This document shows, piece by piece, positions 25,954-35,527 of a stretch of DNA of 64,000 bases (position 1 is its first letter; the number at the start of each line of letters is the position of its first letter). The stretch is from NCBI RefSeq assembly GCF_019904235.1, contig NZ_CP063202.1, positions 1,054,001 to 1,118,000 of the forward strand. Direction: 5' to 3'. Below the pieces are notes generated by a model, which saw nothing but the letters and a program-made list of their open reading frames with translations, searched no databases and was not told where the DNA came from. This stretch comes from Erythrobacter sp. SCSIO 43205. GTDB taxonomy: Bacteria > Pseudomonadota > Alphaproteobacteria > Sphingomonadales > Sphingomonadaceae. Both the position numbers and the translations under genes were made by a program.

Positions 25954-26353
25954 CATCAGGGGGCTGAGGCAGCCGCGTGTACTTATGTATGCGAGGAAAG
26001 TCCGGGCTCCACGAAACAAGGGTGGCGGGTAACGCCCGCCGGGTGTTGGCGCCCGCGTCAGCATTCAGGGAAAGTGCCACAGAGAGCAAACCGCCGATGG
26101 GTCTTCGGACCACAGGCAAGGGTGAAAGGGTGTGGTAAAAGCGCACCGGGGGTCTGGTAACAGGCACCGTCATGGCAAACCCCACCCGGAGCAAGGCCAA
26201 ATAGGGGTCTCGTGCTTGTTCACACAGGCGAGGGTGTTTCGCCCTTTGAAGACCCGGGTTGGCTGCTAGAGCGCGCTTGGCAACAGGCCGCCCAGATGAA
26301 TGGCTGCCGCCCCTTATGGGGAGACAGAACCCGGCTTATGACGCCCCCTGATG
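25954..26353 (+). ncRNA. rnpB: RNase P RNA, bacterial class A
   Basis: The two ends CATCAGGGGGC (25954-25964) and GCCCCCTGATG (26343-26353) pair as helix P1. The universally conserved core GAGGAAAGTCCGGGCTCC is at 25993-26010, its P4 partner ACAGAACCCGGCTTA is at 26324-26338, and internal ACAGAGAG and AAGGGTGAAA motifs are present. At about 400 nt the length is normal. The ribozyme removes 5' leaders from tRNA precursors. Exact ends are estimated from the P1 pairing. Confidence 0.95.
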
Positions 26354-26474
26354 TTCAACTCTGATTGCTTTTGACTGGTATAGCTTCATGCGCGCTTGGC
26401 AGTGGGGACCTTCGGCTTGCGACCCAATTTTGAATGTTTGCCACTTATTTGATAACCAAGCATGGGTAAATGAA

Positions 26475-27851
26475 ATGGAAGAGGTAAAATTGCGAGCCAT
26501 TTTCATTGGAATTTGCAGTTTTCTCCTAAGCGCATGTCATATCCTAAGCGCTCCCTTTCCACCCGTGGATAAAGATAAGCTTGTAATCAGTCTCCAAAGG
26601 ACTGCCTGCTTTGGGTCCTGTCCGGATTACAAAGTCACAATTTATGGAAGTGGCCGTGTTCTATTCCAGAGCACACCACATCTTGAGCCCGATGATGTAG
26701 CGAATGTGCATCGCGCGTTCTCGACACAAAGTGGCGTGCGAGTCCCAGGCACTCACGAGACGACCATAGAGCCACAGGTGATCGACCAACTTGTGGCGCA
26801 GTTTGAGGCAACTCGGTTTTTCTCCCTACGTGATGAATATCGAGCGGAAATAACCGACAATCCAACCTATGTGGTCACGATTGACACGGGCAATGGGAAG
26901 AAATCAGTCGTCGACTATGTCGGTCGGGAAGCTGGTATGCCTGAGGCGGTAAAAGCACTTCAAGATGCAATTGATGCGGCAGCTGGAACTGATCGCTGGA
27001 TCGAGGGAACGCCTCCTGTAGTGCCGTTACTCCAAAAAAAGGGCGCCGATTTCGCTGGCATTTTGGGACTCGAACTCATGGATGCCGCAGCGGAGCGCGA
27101 TGACGTGAGAACAATGCGGACCTTAAAGGAATTGGGTGCTCCCTTATTTCAGACAAAAGGGCCTAGCCCGCTGAGAACAGCGATCTACCAAGGGCATAGA
27201 GATGCGATGAAATGGCTAATTGCCAATGGAGGCATCGCGAACGAAGATCAGTGGAAGAGAGCGCTGGACACAGCCGTTGCATCCGATAACCACGCTGCAT
27301 TTGAAGAGTTGCGTCTACCATCCAATTTGCGACCAATTGATAGTTCCTTTGCTACCAAACTTCTGTCGAGTGCTGCTTCGAACGCTGACCCCCAAATCGT
27401 ATCCGAAATGCTCGATTTGGGGGCGAACCCAAACGGAGAAAGTAGCCGCTTTCCAAGCGATCCACCGCTCTTTGAGGCGGCCAACGGTTTGCTTAGCAAT
27501 GACGAAAACCATCCAGCCAGCGACCGCAGGGCAGTTGTCGAACAACTATTGGCGGCAGGAGCAAACATCACACATTGCCAAAACGGTTATTGCGATAGCG
27601 TCTTGTGGCAGGTCAGTGATGCTGGCGTCGCAAGGCTCCTTTTGGACGCTGGAGCCAACCCTGACTTCAAAGACGATGAAGGGGAGCATATCCTCTTCAA
27701 CATTTCAGATGAAGACGTGGCACTCTTGCTTATTTCTCGTGGCGCTGACCTGAGGGCGGTTAGACCAGCAGATGGGAAAACCCTCCGCGATTGGAGCGAA
27801 GACCAGAAATGGCCGAAGGTATTGGAGCTTCTCAATCAATCTGAGCGTTGA
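26475..27851 (+). CDS. Lipoprotein with DUF6438 domain and ankyrin repeats
   Basis: The protein has 458 residues from ATG 26475; a TTG at 26490 with AGAGG in front is a close alternative. The N-terminus (RAIFIGICSFLLSAC) is a lipoprotein signal with the lipobox Cys. A DUF6438 domain follows, shown by ISLQRTACFGSCPDYKVTIYGSGRV, then an ankyrin-repeat region (SPLRTAIYQGHRDAMKWLIANGG, VSEMLDLGANPNGES, VEQLLAAGANI, VARLLLDAGANPDFKDDEG). Base use is clearly AT-richer, with frequent AAA, ATT and TTA codons compared with the neighbours, which suggests acquisition next to rnpB. Function is unknown; a surface protein-binding role is possible. Confidence 0.78.
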   Translation: MEEVKLRAIFIGICSFLLSACHILSAPFPPVDKDKLVISLQRTACFGSCPDYKVTIYGSGRVLFQSTPHLEPDDVANVHRAFSTQSGVRVPGTHETTIEPQVIDQLVAQFEATRFFSLRDEYRAEITDNPTYVVTIDTGNGKKSVVDYVGREAGMPEAVKALQDAIDAAAGTDRWIEGTPPVVPLLQKKGADFAGILGLELMDAAAERDDVRTMRTLKELGAPLFQTKGPSPLRTAIYQGHRDAMKWLIANGGIANEDQWKRALDTAVASDNHAAFEELRLPSNLRPIDSSFATKLLSSAASNADPQIVSEMLDLGANPNGESSRFPSDPPLFEAANGLLSNDENHPASDRRAVVEQLLAAGANITHCQNGYCDSVLWQVSDAGVARLLLDAGANPDFKDDEGEHILFNISDEDVALLLISRGADLRAVRPADGKTLRDWSEDQKWPKVLELLNQSER

Positions 27852-28180
27852 TTGAAGGAAGTCCTGGCCACAAAGGCGATGTCCGCTTTCCGCGCCAATC
27901 GCTGTCGCTGCTTATTTGTCTAAGGGAGGCAAAACCGGACCTATCGCCGGTCGTGTGGAGACAGCCCTTGAGCCCCTCGTTTTCCTACATCCCTTGCCGC
28001 TGCTAATCAGCGGCTATGACCGCGCAAATTTCCCTTAATTTATCAGCCAGTTTCCGCGCATCGGCTGCGCGCGTTGGGGCTAAAGATTTTCCTCCCTTGA
28101 ACACTGTCTCAAACGTCAGGAAAGGGGGCGCTTATCTGAACAAAACCCGCTGACGCAATCTGCGGTGAGGGCTCCACATA
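27852..28180. other. Intergenic region without a clear gene
   Basis: The gap between the ankyrin gene and the autotransporter terminator is about 330 bp. It contains TGTCTCAAAC at 28105-28114, part of the 25-bp element found upstream of chpT and queE. A 33-codon minus-strand frame (28003-28104, GTG start, ending REICAVIAAD) reads like a protein tail and may be a gene remnant. No tRNA, known ncRNA or mobile element was recognised. Confidence 0.4.
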
Positions 28181-28217
28181 CAAAACGCCGGGCCTTCCCT
28201 GTTGGAAAGGCCCGGCG
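28181..28217 (-). terminator. Intrinsic terminator of the autotransporter gene
   Basis: CGCCGGGCCTT at 28186-28196 pairs with AAGGCCCGGCG at 28207-28217. On the minus strand the stem is followed by TTTTG. It lies 32 bp beyond the stop codon. Confidence 0.8.
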
Positions 28218-28248
28218 CTTGATTACAGCCGGGGCTGAAGGTTGGAGC

Positions 28249-31200
28249 TTAGAAGCGCCAGCTCAGCGAGGCTTGAGCCTGGTCGTTCGAAAGAACGCCG
28301 CGGCCCATGTCCGAGGTGACAGACAGCGATGCTGAGAAGTTGTTGCCAAGCAACATTTCCGCGCCAGCGTTGACGCTCACCCACTCTGGATCGAGCGAGT
28401 TGGAGATGCTGAACGGCGTATCAGCTGCACCGAAGAAGTGAGCCGAAACCACGTCTTCTGTGTCGCCAAGCTCACGAGCATAGGCCACCGAACCGAAGGC
28501 ACGAAGCGCGCTTCTTTCGCTGGTTTTGATGTCGAAGCTTGCCATTGCGCCCAGTTTCGCGCCCACCGAAGTGAAGGTGCGATCTGCGATGCTGAGGCCA
28601 AATGCGCCTGCGCCTGTCTCGTCATAGCCGCCGATGCGGTTGTTGAGATAATCGACGCTGGCCACAGGGCCCATCTCGATGCCGTCAGCAAGGTCGAAGG
28701 CATAGCCCATGCGGACCCCGCCGAACACCTGGCTGCTGTCCGATTGACCAAGAGCGTTGTCGTAAGCGAGCGTGAACTCACCTTGCGATTCGCGATTGGC
28801 ACCAAGACGAAGGTTTGCAGAACCAGCATAACCATCGGCGAACAGGCCGCCTTCGCTATAGCTGGCGTAGATCGCAACCGACTGAGCGAGATCGCTCTGG
28901 GTTTGGCCCCCGGTCAGAATGTCTTGGCTGTTACGGATGTTGGAGACGGCCACGCCGAAGCTGAAGCCTTCCGACAAACGCATATCAGCGCCAACAGTGA
29001 TTTCACCGGCTTGAGTGAGAGAGGCTTGCTCGAACGCGTTTGCGCCAATGTTGCCAGTGCTCACGCCGTTGACGCCAAAGGCACCAAAGCCGCCAAAACC
29101 GTTGCCGATCACACCTTGCTGGATCTGGCCGCCATTGCGGTAGATGCCGGATGCGGTGCCAAAGACGCCGATCTTGCCGATTTCAGCAGGGGCACCGCCA
29201 GCGATGGCGAAGCTAGCATTGCCAGCAGCGCTGAACGCACCCGATGCACGCGAACCGTCACGCAGCGTAAGGTTACGCTGAGCGATCTGGCCGGTGAAGC
29301 GTTGCGACATCGCATTGGCTGTAAACGTCTGGTTGAAGGCATTGAGCGGAGTGATCGACGACAGTGTCGCACCCAGCGTGTCAATGCTAGCCGCATCGAT
29401 ATAGTCGAACAGACCGACAAAATCGGCAAAGCGTGTTGCACGCATCTGGTCGAGCGCGCCGCCAAGCGACTCCATCCGGCTGCCACGGCCAAGCATTGTG
29501 CGCAGGCTGCGGGCAACGAACGTTACGATAACTTCATTGCCTTCGACCCGCGATTCAGCGGTCAGAACTGCCGACCGGCCGAGGAACACTGTGTCATCGA
29601 AAGTGCCGTCGATGGCACCAGCGGTGAGAGCGGTGTACTCGGTGCCAAAGCGTGGACGACGATCGTCACTAGCGACGATCAAGGTCCCACCCAAGAAGGC
29701 AGTGCCAGTGACGTCGTAAGTGTCCGCCGATACCGTGCGGCGACGGCCACGGCTGAAGTCAGACCACAGACCACCACCTGATGTTTGCAGGTAGTCGCCA
29801 TTGATCGTCATCGAACCAAAGCCGCCAACGCCGCCAGCATTGAGCAGGCCGTTCACGTTCAGCAAAGCTGTCGTGTTGATGGTACCGCCATCACCGCCAA
29901 GCTCACCTCCAACGAGGAAGTAGAATGGGGTGTTGATGGTGCCATCGTTCTCAACCAGACCACCGAATTGCTCGATGTCCTGGATCGCAGTGAAGCTCCA
30001 GGGAGCGCCAATGCCAACCTCTGCGCTGGAATCGTTGACGACCAGCTTGTCGATCTCAACATCCATGTCGACCGTGGTGCGGCCAGAATTGTTGAGGTGG
30101 ACTTCGAAGTACTGTGCCGGGTTCGCAAATGCGACGCCGGGTGTACCGTCAGTGTTCTGAGGAACAAAACCGGTCGAACCCGGGCCAAGCAGAGCCGAGC
30201 TTTCCGGCAAGGTAGTGTCGATGCCTTCGAAGCCGGGTGTGATGGTCCCGTCGTTGCCCGAAATATCAACGCCAAGCACGGTGCCGAGTTTCGGACCGCT
30301 TTCAAAGATGCCCGGCTCGTTACCGGTCGGGATACCGTTTACGATTTCACCAGTGTCAGTCTGGATAAAGAAGCCCGGATCAAGGTCTTGAGTCCAGTGC
30401 GTTGGATCGGACCAATTGCCGTCCCCTGCGTTCGCCGAGACATACTTGTATGGTGTGTTTTCGGTGATGAACTCGAAGAATGGATAGAGCGGATTGTAAA
30501 AGCTCACATCCGAATAGGCAGAGCCCAGACCAAAGAAGTCAAAACCGCCAGACAGAACGCCGATTGCGAGCGGGAAGTCCGCAAGCTGGTCAGCGACCAG
30601 TGGCGATCCGGAGTCGCCAGGAGCCGTGCCTGCTTCGCCAGCAAGCGCATCGCCATCGAAATAGTCGATTGCATAAACTGCTTCGAGGCTCTCACACGAA
30701 ATCGTGTCGCCCGGAAATACGCATCCAGCGCTTGCTTCCGGAGTACGGTTCGGATCGTCGAAATCGGTCCAGTAGTAGGCCTGGCTTTCAAAGCCGAGGG
30801 ATACCGTCGATGGCGCAAAGTCCGGGAAGATCGGATCGATGTAATCGCCAAGACTCCCGACCATGCCAAGCATATTTTCACCCACACGGCGAAGGAAACG
30901 ATCGCCCGCATTGGTGCCGCCAGTGAGGCCGGTACCGTTCGTGCCATAACCAACTTGCAGAACGTGCGTGAGCTCGGTCAGCGGGGTCAGCAGGATTGGC
31001 AGCGAAGGCACGTCAGTGATGGGCGCATCAAGCGCAATCATTGCAACGTCCGCCCATGGGAATCCAAGACCCGTATTGTCGAGGTTTCCGGTTGGGTGAA
31101 TGATGACGTCGGTCGAGAGCGCAGCGCCGCCTTCAGCATAACCAGCACCGGTTTGGATGGTGTTGATCAAGCGCGGAAAGCTGTCTTGCCCGGTGGAGAC

Positions 31201-31737
31201 GAGCATCGTGGTCGATGCGCCGGATTCGGGCAGACCATATTCCTCAGACGAGAACGTCGCGAGGCCGCCGCTGCTTTGGTTCACACAGTGCGCTGCAAAC
31301 AGAACGGTGCGTGGGTTGATCACACTGCCCGAGCAGTTGAAGAACACGCCGCCGCTAATATTGTCCTGAATGAAGATGTGCACCGCATAAGGCGCTGTGT
31401 CATCCGGATCGCCGAAGTCCACACCAACATCGTCACGTACAATCAGCTGCTGGTCAGGGCCGTTGATGCTGCCGATGTAGTCATCGCTGGTGCGCGAGAC
31501 ACGGAAGTCGTGAACGTCGGTCATAGTGACGCTGAGTGCGCCAGTATCAAGACCAGAGAAGGTGTTGAGCGGAGCCACGGCGGCGCGCGCGTCATTACCA
31601 TCTGCGGTTTCGGTGTCTTCGGCCACTGGGCCTACGAGATCGGCATCGACCCCGTCATTTGCATACGCGGGAGACGCAGCAAGAGCTCCGGCGAGAGCAA
31701 TCGAGCCCACACCAGACATTAGAATACGATTATTCAT
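28249..31737 (-). CDS. Autotransporter with trypsin-like serine protease passenger
   Basis: The protein has 1162 residues. A signal peptide ends ASPAYA at about 26. The passenger is a trypsin-fold domain: His in LFAAHCVNQ, Asp in WADVAMIALD and Ser in GTAPGDSGSPLVAD, so the triad is intact. A long beta-rich region follows, including a passenger-associated repeat (MTINGDYLQTSGGGLW). From about residue 880 to the terminal SWRF is an autotransporter beta-barrel, ending in Phe as outer membrane proteins do. The protein is a type Va secreted protease, perhaps self-releasing. It is a single-gene unit with its own terminator; ugd upstream is separated by 232 bp. Confidence 0.9.
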   Translation of the reverse strand: MNNRILMSGVGSIALAGALAASPAYANDGVDADLVGPVAEDTETADGNDARAAVAPLNTFSGLDTGALSVTMTDVHDFRVSRTSDDYIGSINGPDQQLIVRDDVGVDFGDPDDTAPYAVHIFIQDNISGGVFFNCSGSVINPRTVLFAAHCVNQSSGGLATFSSEEYGLPESGASTTMLVSTGQDSFPRLINTIQTGAGYAEGGAALSTDVIIHPTGNLDNTGLGFPWADVAMIALDAPITDVPSLPILLTPLTELTHVLQVGYGTNGTGLTGGTNAGDRFLRRVGENMLGMVGSLGDYIDPIFPDFAPSTVSLGFESQAYYWTDFDDPNRTPEASAGCVFPGDTISCESLEAVYAIDYFDGDALAGEAGTAPGDSGSPLVADQLADFPLAIGVLSGGFDFFGLGSAYSDVSFYNPLYPFFEFITENTPYKYVSANAGDGNWSDPTHWTQDLDPGFFIQTDTGEIVNGIPTGNEPGIFESGPKLGTVLGVDISGNDGTITPGFEGIDTTLPESSALLGPGSTGFVPQNTDGTPGVAFANPAQYFEVHLNNSGRTTVDMDVEIDKLVVNDSSAEVGIGAPWSFTAIQDIEQFGGLVENDGTINTPFYFLVGGELGGDGGTINTTALLNVNGLLNAGGVGGFGSMTINGDYLQTSGGGLWSDFSRGRRRTVSADTYDVTGTAFLGGTLIVASDDRRPRFGTEYTALTAGAIDGTFDDTVFLGRSAVLTAESRVEGNEVIVTFVARSLRTMLGRGSRMESLGGALDQMRATRFADFVGLFDYIDAASIDTLGATLSSITPLNAFNQTFTANAMSQRFTGQIAQRNLTLRDGSRASGAFSAAGNASFAIAGGAPAEIGKIGVFGTASGIYRNGGQIQQGVIGNGFGGFGAFGVNGVSTGNIGANAFEQASLTQAGEITVGADMRLSEGFSFGVAVSNIRNSQDILTGGQTQSDLAQSVAIYASYSEGGLFADGYAGSANLRLGANRESQGEFTLAYDNALGQSDSSQVFGGVRMGYAFDLADGIEMGPVASVDYLNNRIGGYDETGAGAFGLSIADRTFTSVGAKLGAMASFDIKTSERSALRAFGSVAYARELGDTEDVVSAHFFGAADTPFSISNSLDPEWVSVNAGAEMLLGNNFSASLSVTSDMGRGVLSNDQAQASLSWRF

Positions 31738-31969
31738 GAAAATGCCCCTATCTAAAAGTTTCCCCTGTCGAGGAAGCTACATAGGCAAGGGGGGATTCCC
31801 AAGTCATATTTTTTACATACTGTTAACTTTTTGCAGTTTCCGAGGGGAAAGCTGACAAAATGCGCATCAAATGTGCATTAAAGCACCGAGTGAATGTCAG
31901 AATTTGCAACTTTGCAGCGCACAAACTTACGGCAGATTGAGCGAATCGCAGCGACTCCAATCCGTAGAT

Positions 31970-33280
31970 TCAGACGCGCCCGATACTCTCGTAAGTGAAA
32001 CCGCGGGCCCGCACATCGTCGGGCGTGTAAATGTTGCGCAGGTCGACCAGAACAGGAGCATTGGCAAGCGTTTTGACCCGCTCCAGATCAAGCGCCCGGA
32101 ACGCGTCCCACTCGGTCACGATCACGGTTGCATCTGCACCCTCAATCGCGGCGTAGGGATCATCGCACATTGTGACCTCAGGCATCAGCGGCTGGGCCTG
32201 CTCCATGCCTTCAGGATCGTATGCCGCAACTTCTACTCCTGCATCGGTAAGCGTCTGCGCCACCGCAATCGCTGGCGAATCGCGCATATCATCGGTGTTG
32301 GGCTTGAAGGTAAGGCCAAGAAGCGCTGCCTTTTTGCCGCGCGCAGCATCTGCTCCGCCCAGCGCTTCGAGCACCTTGCGGCCCATTGCGCGCTTGCGGC
32401 TGTCGTTGACGGCAACTACGGCCTCAACAATGCGCGTGGGGCTGTCATAATCTTCGGCGGTTTTCAAAAGGGCAAGCGTGTCTTTGGGGAAGCACGATCC
32501 GCCATAGCCCGGGCCAGCGTGAAGGAATTTGGAGCCAATGCGGTTGTCCATCCCGATACCGCGGCTCACATCCTGAACGTTTGCGCCCACTTTCTCGCAC
32601 AGATCAGCCATCTCATTGATAAAAGTGATCTTGGTCGCAAGGAAAGCGTTAGCGGCGTATTTGATCAGCTCGCTGGTGCGGCGCGAGGTGAAAAGAATGG
32701 GCGATTCGTTGAGGAATAGCGGGCGATAAACCTCGCTCATCACATCGCGCCCAAAGTCATCTTCGGCACCAATCACAATGCGGTCAGGGCGTTTGAAGTC
32801 GCCAATTGCTGCGCCTTCGCGAAGGAATTCGGGATTGGAGACTACGGCGAAGCGATGAGCAGCGCCGCTGTCTTTGATGATGCGTTCGACTTCGTCGCCA
32901 GTGCCCACCGGGACGGTTGATTTGGTGACGATCACCGCGTCATTGGAAAGGCTCTCACCTACTTCTTTGGCAACGGCGTAAACAAAGGACAGATCCGCAT
33001 GACCGTCTCCGCGGCGGCTCGGCGTGCCGACCGCAATGAAAATGGCCGATGCCCCCTTGATCCCTTCGGCGAGCGAGGTGGTGAAGGAGAGGCGGCCTGC
33101 TTTGACATTGCTTTCGACAAGAGCATCAAGGCCCGGCTCATAGATCGGCATAATGCCATCGTGCAGGCGGTCGATCTTGCTCTGGTCCTTGTCGATGCAC
33201 ACGACATCGTGACCAAAGTCGGCAAAGCACGCCCCCGAAACGAGCCCTACATAGCCCGATCCCACCATTGCAATTTTCAT
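31970..33280 (-). CDS. ugd: UDP-glucose 6-dehydrogenase
   Basis: The protein has 436 residues. The N-terminal NAD-binding fold is MKIAMVGSGYVGLVSGACFADFG. The central region includes VTKSTVPVGTGDEVE and the catalytic Cys in GPGYGGSCFPKDT, with the partner Lys/Asp segment KITFINEMADLCEKVGANV before it. The enzyme oxidises UDP-glucose to UDP-glucuronate for surface polysaccharides. No other sugar nucleotide genes are adjacent, but an NfrB-like glycosyltransferase lies 4 kb away. Confidence 0.93.
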   Translation of the reverse strand: MKIAMVGSGYVGLVSGACFADFGHDVVCIDKDQSKIDRLHDGIMPIYEPGLDALVESNVKAGRLSFTTSLAEGIKGASAIFIAVGTPSRRGDGHADLSFVYAVAKEVGESLSNDAVIVTKSTVPVGTGDEVERIIKDSGAAHRFAVVSNPEFLREGAAIGDFKRPDRIVIGAEDDFGRDVMSEVYRPLFLNESPILFTSRRTSELIKYAANAFLATKITFINEMADLCEKVGANVQDVSRGIGMDNRIGSKFLHAGPGYGGSCFPKDTLALLKTAEDYDSPTRIVEAVVAVNDSRKRAMGRKVLEALGGADAARGKKAALLGLTFKPNTDDMRDSPAIAVAQTLTDAGVEVAAYDPEGMEQAQPLMPEVTMCDDPYAAIEGADATVIVTEWDAFRALDLERVKTLANAPVLVDLRNIYTPDDVRARGFTYESIGRV

Positions 33281-33371
33281 CGTCTTAAGTCCCTCAGGGC
33301 CGTTGTCTGCTGTGTCGTTGTCGCCATGCCAATAGGCAGCGGGGCTCTAAAGCATGATTAAGAAAGCGCGG

Positions 33372-34175
33372 TTACCCTCTTTCGCCGTGGAAAATTTCAA
33401 TCGACCCATCATGGTTCTGGATCGTTTGGATAATCCGGCGTTGATCGCCTTCGAGCACGAGCGCGCTAAGCACACCTGAGCGAAAAGCGCCAGTGTCAAT
33501 GCCAATCCGATTGCCGCAATCCATCACCTTGTTAAAGATCGTGTGGCCGTGGACCACCACCTTGTCGAGCGGGCCCTCGTGGCTGAGGAAGCGGTCCCTG
33601 ATCCACAAAAGGTCGCTGCGCTTCTGATCTTCGATCGGCACTTGTGGATCTATCCCTGCGTGCACAAACATATAGTCGCCTGCAACGATATACTCTTCAA
33701 AGGAGGCAACATAGTCGCGCTCTTTTTTTGAGATCAGCTGGGGGAGCGCCTCGAACAACTCTTCGAGTGTCATTGCGTTGAACTGCTTTTTGGTGAGGCC
33801 ATAGGACATCACCGTCTCTCGCCCGCCGTGTTTGAGAAAGTGGCGCAGGATTTCGGGCTTTTTGAAGGCGTCGAGCATCATTTGCTCGTGATTGCCTGCA
33901 AGGATTCGCACGGTGCGCTGTTGCTGCCATGATCGTGCCAGTGCAATGACCCCGGCGCTATCAGGGCCGCGATCCACCAGATCCCCTAAAAGAACGACCT
34001 GTGTCTTTGCTTCAGGCCGCGAGCCATCATCATCTTCAATCGCAGCGACCATCGCCTCGAACAGATCAAGGCGGCCATGAATATCACCGATCAAATAATA
34101 GCGCTCACCCTCCGGCACGCTGGGAAGCGGCAATTGGGGGGGAGGCTTAAAAAGAGAGCGAAGGGCGTTGAGCAT
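33372..34175 (-). CDS. Calcineurin-like metallophosphoesterase (PrpA/ApaH-like phosphatase)
   Basis: The protein has 267 residues from ATG 34175; an in-frame ATG at 34241 is possible, and neither has a strong ribosome site. The metal motifs are complete: YLIGDIHGRLDLF, VLLGDLVDRGPDS, LAGNHEQMM, FVHAGIDP and VVHGHT. This is the pattern of bacterial PPP-type phosphatases acting on phosphoproteins or Ap4A. It is one gene upstream of ugd on the same strand. Confidence 0.85.
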   Translation of the reverse strand: MLNALRSLFKPPPQLPLPSVPEGERYYLIGDIHGRLDLFEAMVAAIEDDDGSRPEAKTQVVLLGDLVDRGPDSAGVIALARSWQQQRTVRILAGNHEQMMLDAFKKPEILRHFLKHGGRETVMSYGLTKKQFNAMTLEELFEALPQLISKKERDYVASFEEYIVAGDYMFVHAGIDPQVPIEDQKRSDLLWIRDRFLSHEGPLDKVVVHGHTIFNKVMDCGNRIGIDTGAFRSGVLSALVLEGDQRRIIQTIQNHDGSIEIFHGERG

Positions 34176-34408
34176 GGGCTGTTGTAACGTTGAGAGGTGC
34201 CAATTGTGCAAAATGAGCGCATTTCGAACGGAAGCGTTCAATCAGGGTGGGCCTCTGCTTAGTCTGCGATGCCCTTAACAGCAACCAAGGCGCAAGCTGT
34301 GCTGATCTGTGGTCCCCTCTGTGCGCAGGCTGGTGATGCACAAACTCCACAGTTTCTGATCATTCTGGTCACAAATGCCAGTTTCTTGAGCAATATGTCT
34401 TGTGCAAC

Positions 34409-34423
34409 GCACCAATAATGTGC
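34409..34423 (+). promoter_or_regulatory. Possible NtrC-type site upstream of the TorF porin gene
   Basis: GCACCAATAATGTGC has the GCAC-N7-GTGC symmetry of NtrC sites. TorF-like porin genes are often next to PII and ammonium transporter genes, which makes nitrogen control plausible, but no sigma-54 promoter was recognised here. Confidence 0.3.
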
Positions 34424-34519
34424 ACGATTATGTCGCGTTCGGACGAGACTGCCTCATAAATAAGCAGCCGCCGGATGTGCAGGTGGGACGAAGCGACAAC
34501 AAAAAACAAGGAAGTTGTA

Positions 34520-35359
34520 ATGCTCACGTCCATTCGCGGTCTTTCGGCCGCTACTCTCTCCGCTGGTCTGCTTTTTGCAGCCGCTCCCGCTTTTGCTGAA
34601 GAAGCAAAAGCCGAATCGACCGCTGAAACAGCTGTTGTGCTCGACACCTCTTCTCTGCGCGCCGCGCAGCCGGTTGATGAGGCGCGTTCCAGCAATATGG
34701 CTGAAGACAGCGATATCTCATTTTCGGCAAACGTTGCCCTGACCACTGAATACCGTTTCCGCGGTGTTGACCTGTCTGGCGGCGAAATCGCAATTCAAGG
34801 CGGTTTTGACCTCGGCCACTCTTCTGGCCTTTATGTCGGCACATGGGCATCGAGCCTTGACGAGCAAACCGTAGGCTACGGCTCTACCGAGCTTGACCTT
34901 TACGCTGGTTGGAGCGGTGACCTCACCGAAGGCCTGTCAGCAGACGTTGGCGCGATTGTGTACATCTACCCAGACGCAGGTCCAGGCGACTTCGACTATT
35001 ACGAGTTCTACGGCTCGCTTTCAGCATCGATTGGTCCGGCATCGGTCACGGGCGGTTTTGCCTATGCACCTGATCAGGATTCGCTGGGCAGCACTGACAA
35101 CCTCTACTTCTACACAGACGTAGGCGTTGCCATCCCTGATACGCCAATCACCATCAACGGCCATGTTGGTTACACCGACGGCTTCCTGACCTTCACCAAC
35201 AACAGCAAGGCTTGGGACTACTCAATCGGCGCTGATTTCGCAGTTGGTCCAGCAACCCTCACCGCGGCTTATGTCGGCGTTGAAGGGGATGCAGCGGTCG
35301 ATCCGCTTGGCACCTTCACCGACGATGCGTTTGTATTGACCCTTTCAGCAAGCTTCTAA
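34520..35359 (+). CDS. TorF family putative porin
   Basis: The protein has 279 residues. ATG 34520 follows AAGGAAG. A signal peptide ends at PAFA-EE (about 22). After a short linker, the segment ISFSANVALTTEYRFRGVDLSGGEIAIQGGFDLGHSSG is the N-terminal signature of the TorF (Gcw_chp) family, followed by alternating strands of an outer membrane barrel ending LSASF. Members are thought to form small channels; the substrate is unknown. A terminator follows 40 bp downstream. Confidence 0.88.
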   Translation: MLTSIRGLSAATLSAGLLFAAAPAFAEEAKAESTAETAVVLDTSSLRAAQPVDEARSSNMAEDSDISFSANVALTTEYRFRGVDLSGGEIAIQGGFDLGHSSGLYVGTWASSLDEQTVGYGSTELDLYAGWSGDLTEGLSADVGAIVYIYPDAGPGDFDYYEFYGSLSASIGPASVTGGFAYAPDQDSLGSTDNLYFYTDVGVAIPDTPITINGHVGYTDGFLTFTNNSKAWDYSIGADFAVGPATLTAAYVGVEGDAAVDPLGTFTDDAFVLTLSASF

Positions 35360-35401
35360 GATCTAGCTGCAGGCACTACCCGCACTAAAGCGGGAGGAAC
35401 G

Positions 35402-35434
35402 GGGCGCGGGACCGACAAGGTTCTGCGCCCTTTT
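35402..35434 (+). terminator. Intrinsic terminator after the TorF gene
   Basis: GGGCGC at 35402-35407 pairs with GCGCCC at 35425-35430, followed by TTTT. A second small hairpin (CCCGC-ACTAAA-GCGGG) precedes it near 35380. Confidence 0.65.
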
Positions 35435-35527
35435 GTGTGCCAGTATTCGGGCGGGCTCTTGCGACGGCGAGGGGCCGTGATTAGGTCATCACTTCGAAAA
35501 AGAGAATACACCTCGAAGGGCAGGCCA

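Noticed and set aside
28003..28104. 33-codon minus-strand frame ending REICAVIAAD
   Set aside because: It looks somewhat protein-like but has no good ribosome site and no known family; recorded only as a possible remnant in the intergenic entry.
29785..31722. Open frame of 645 codons on the plus strand opposite the autotransporter gene
   Set aside because: It is the reverse complement frame of a protein with clear trypsin and barrel motifs. Its translation is rich in Arg, Ala and Cys with no family pattern, which is typical of antisense frames in GC-rich genes.
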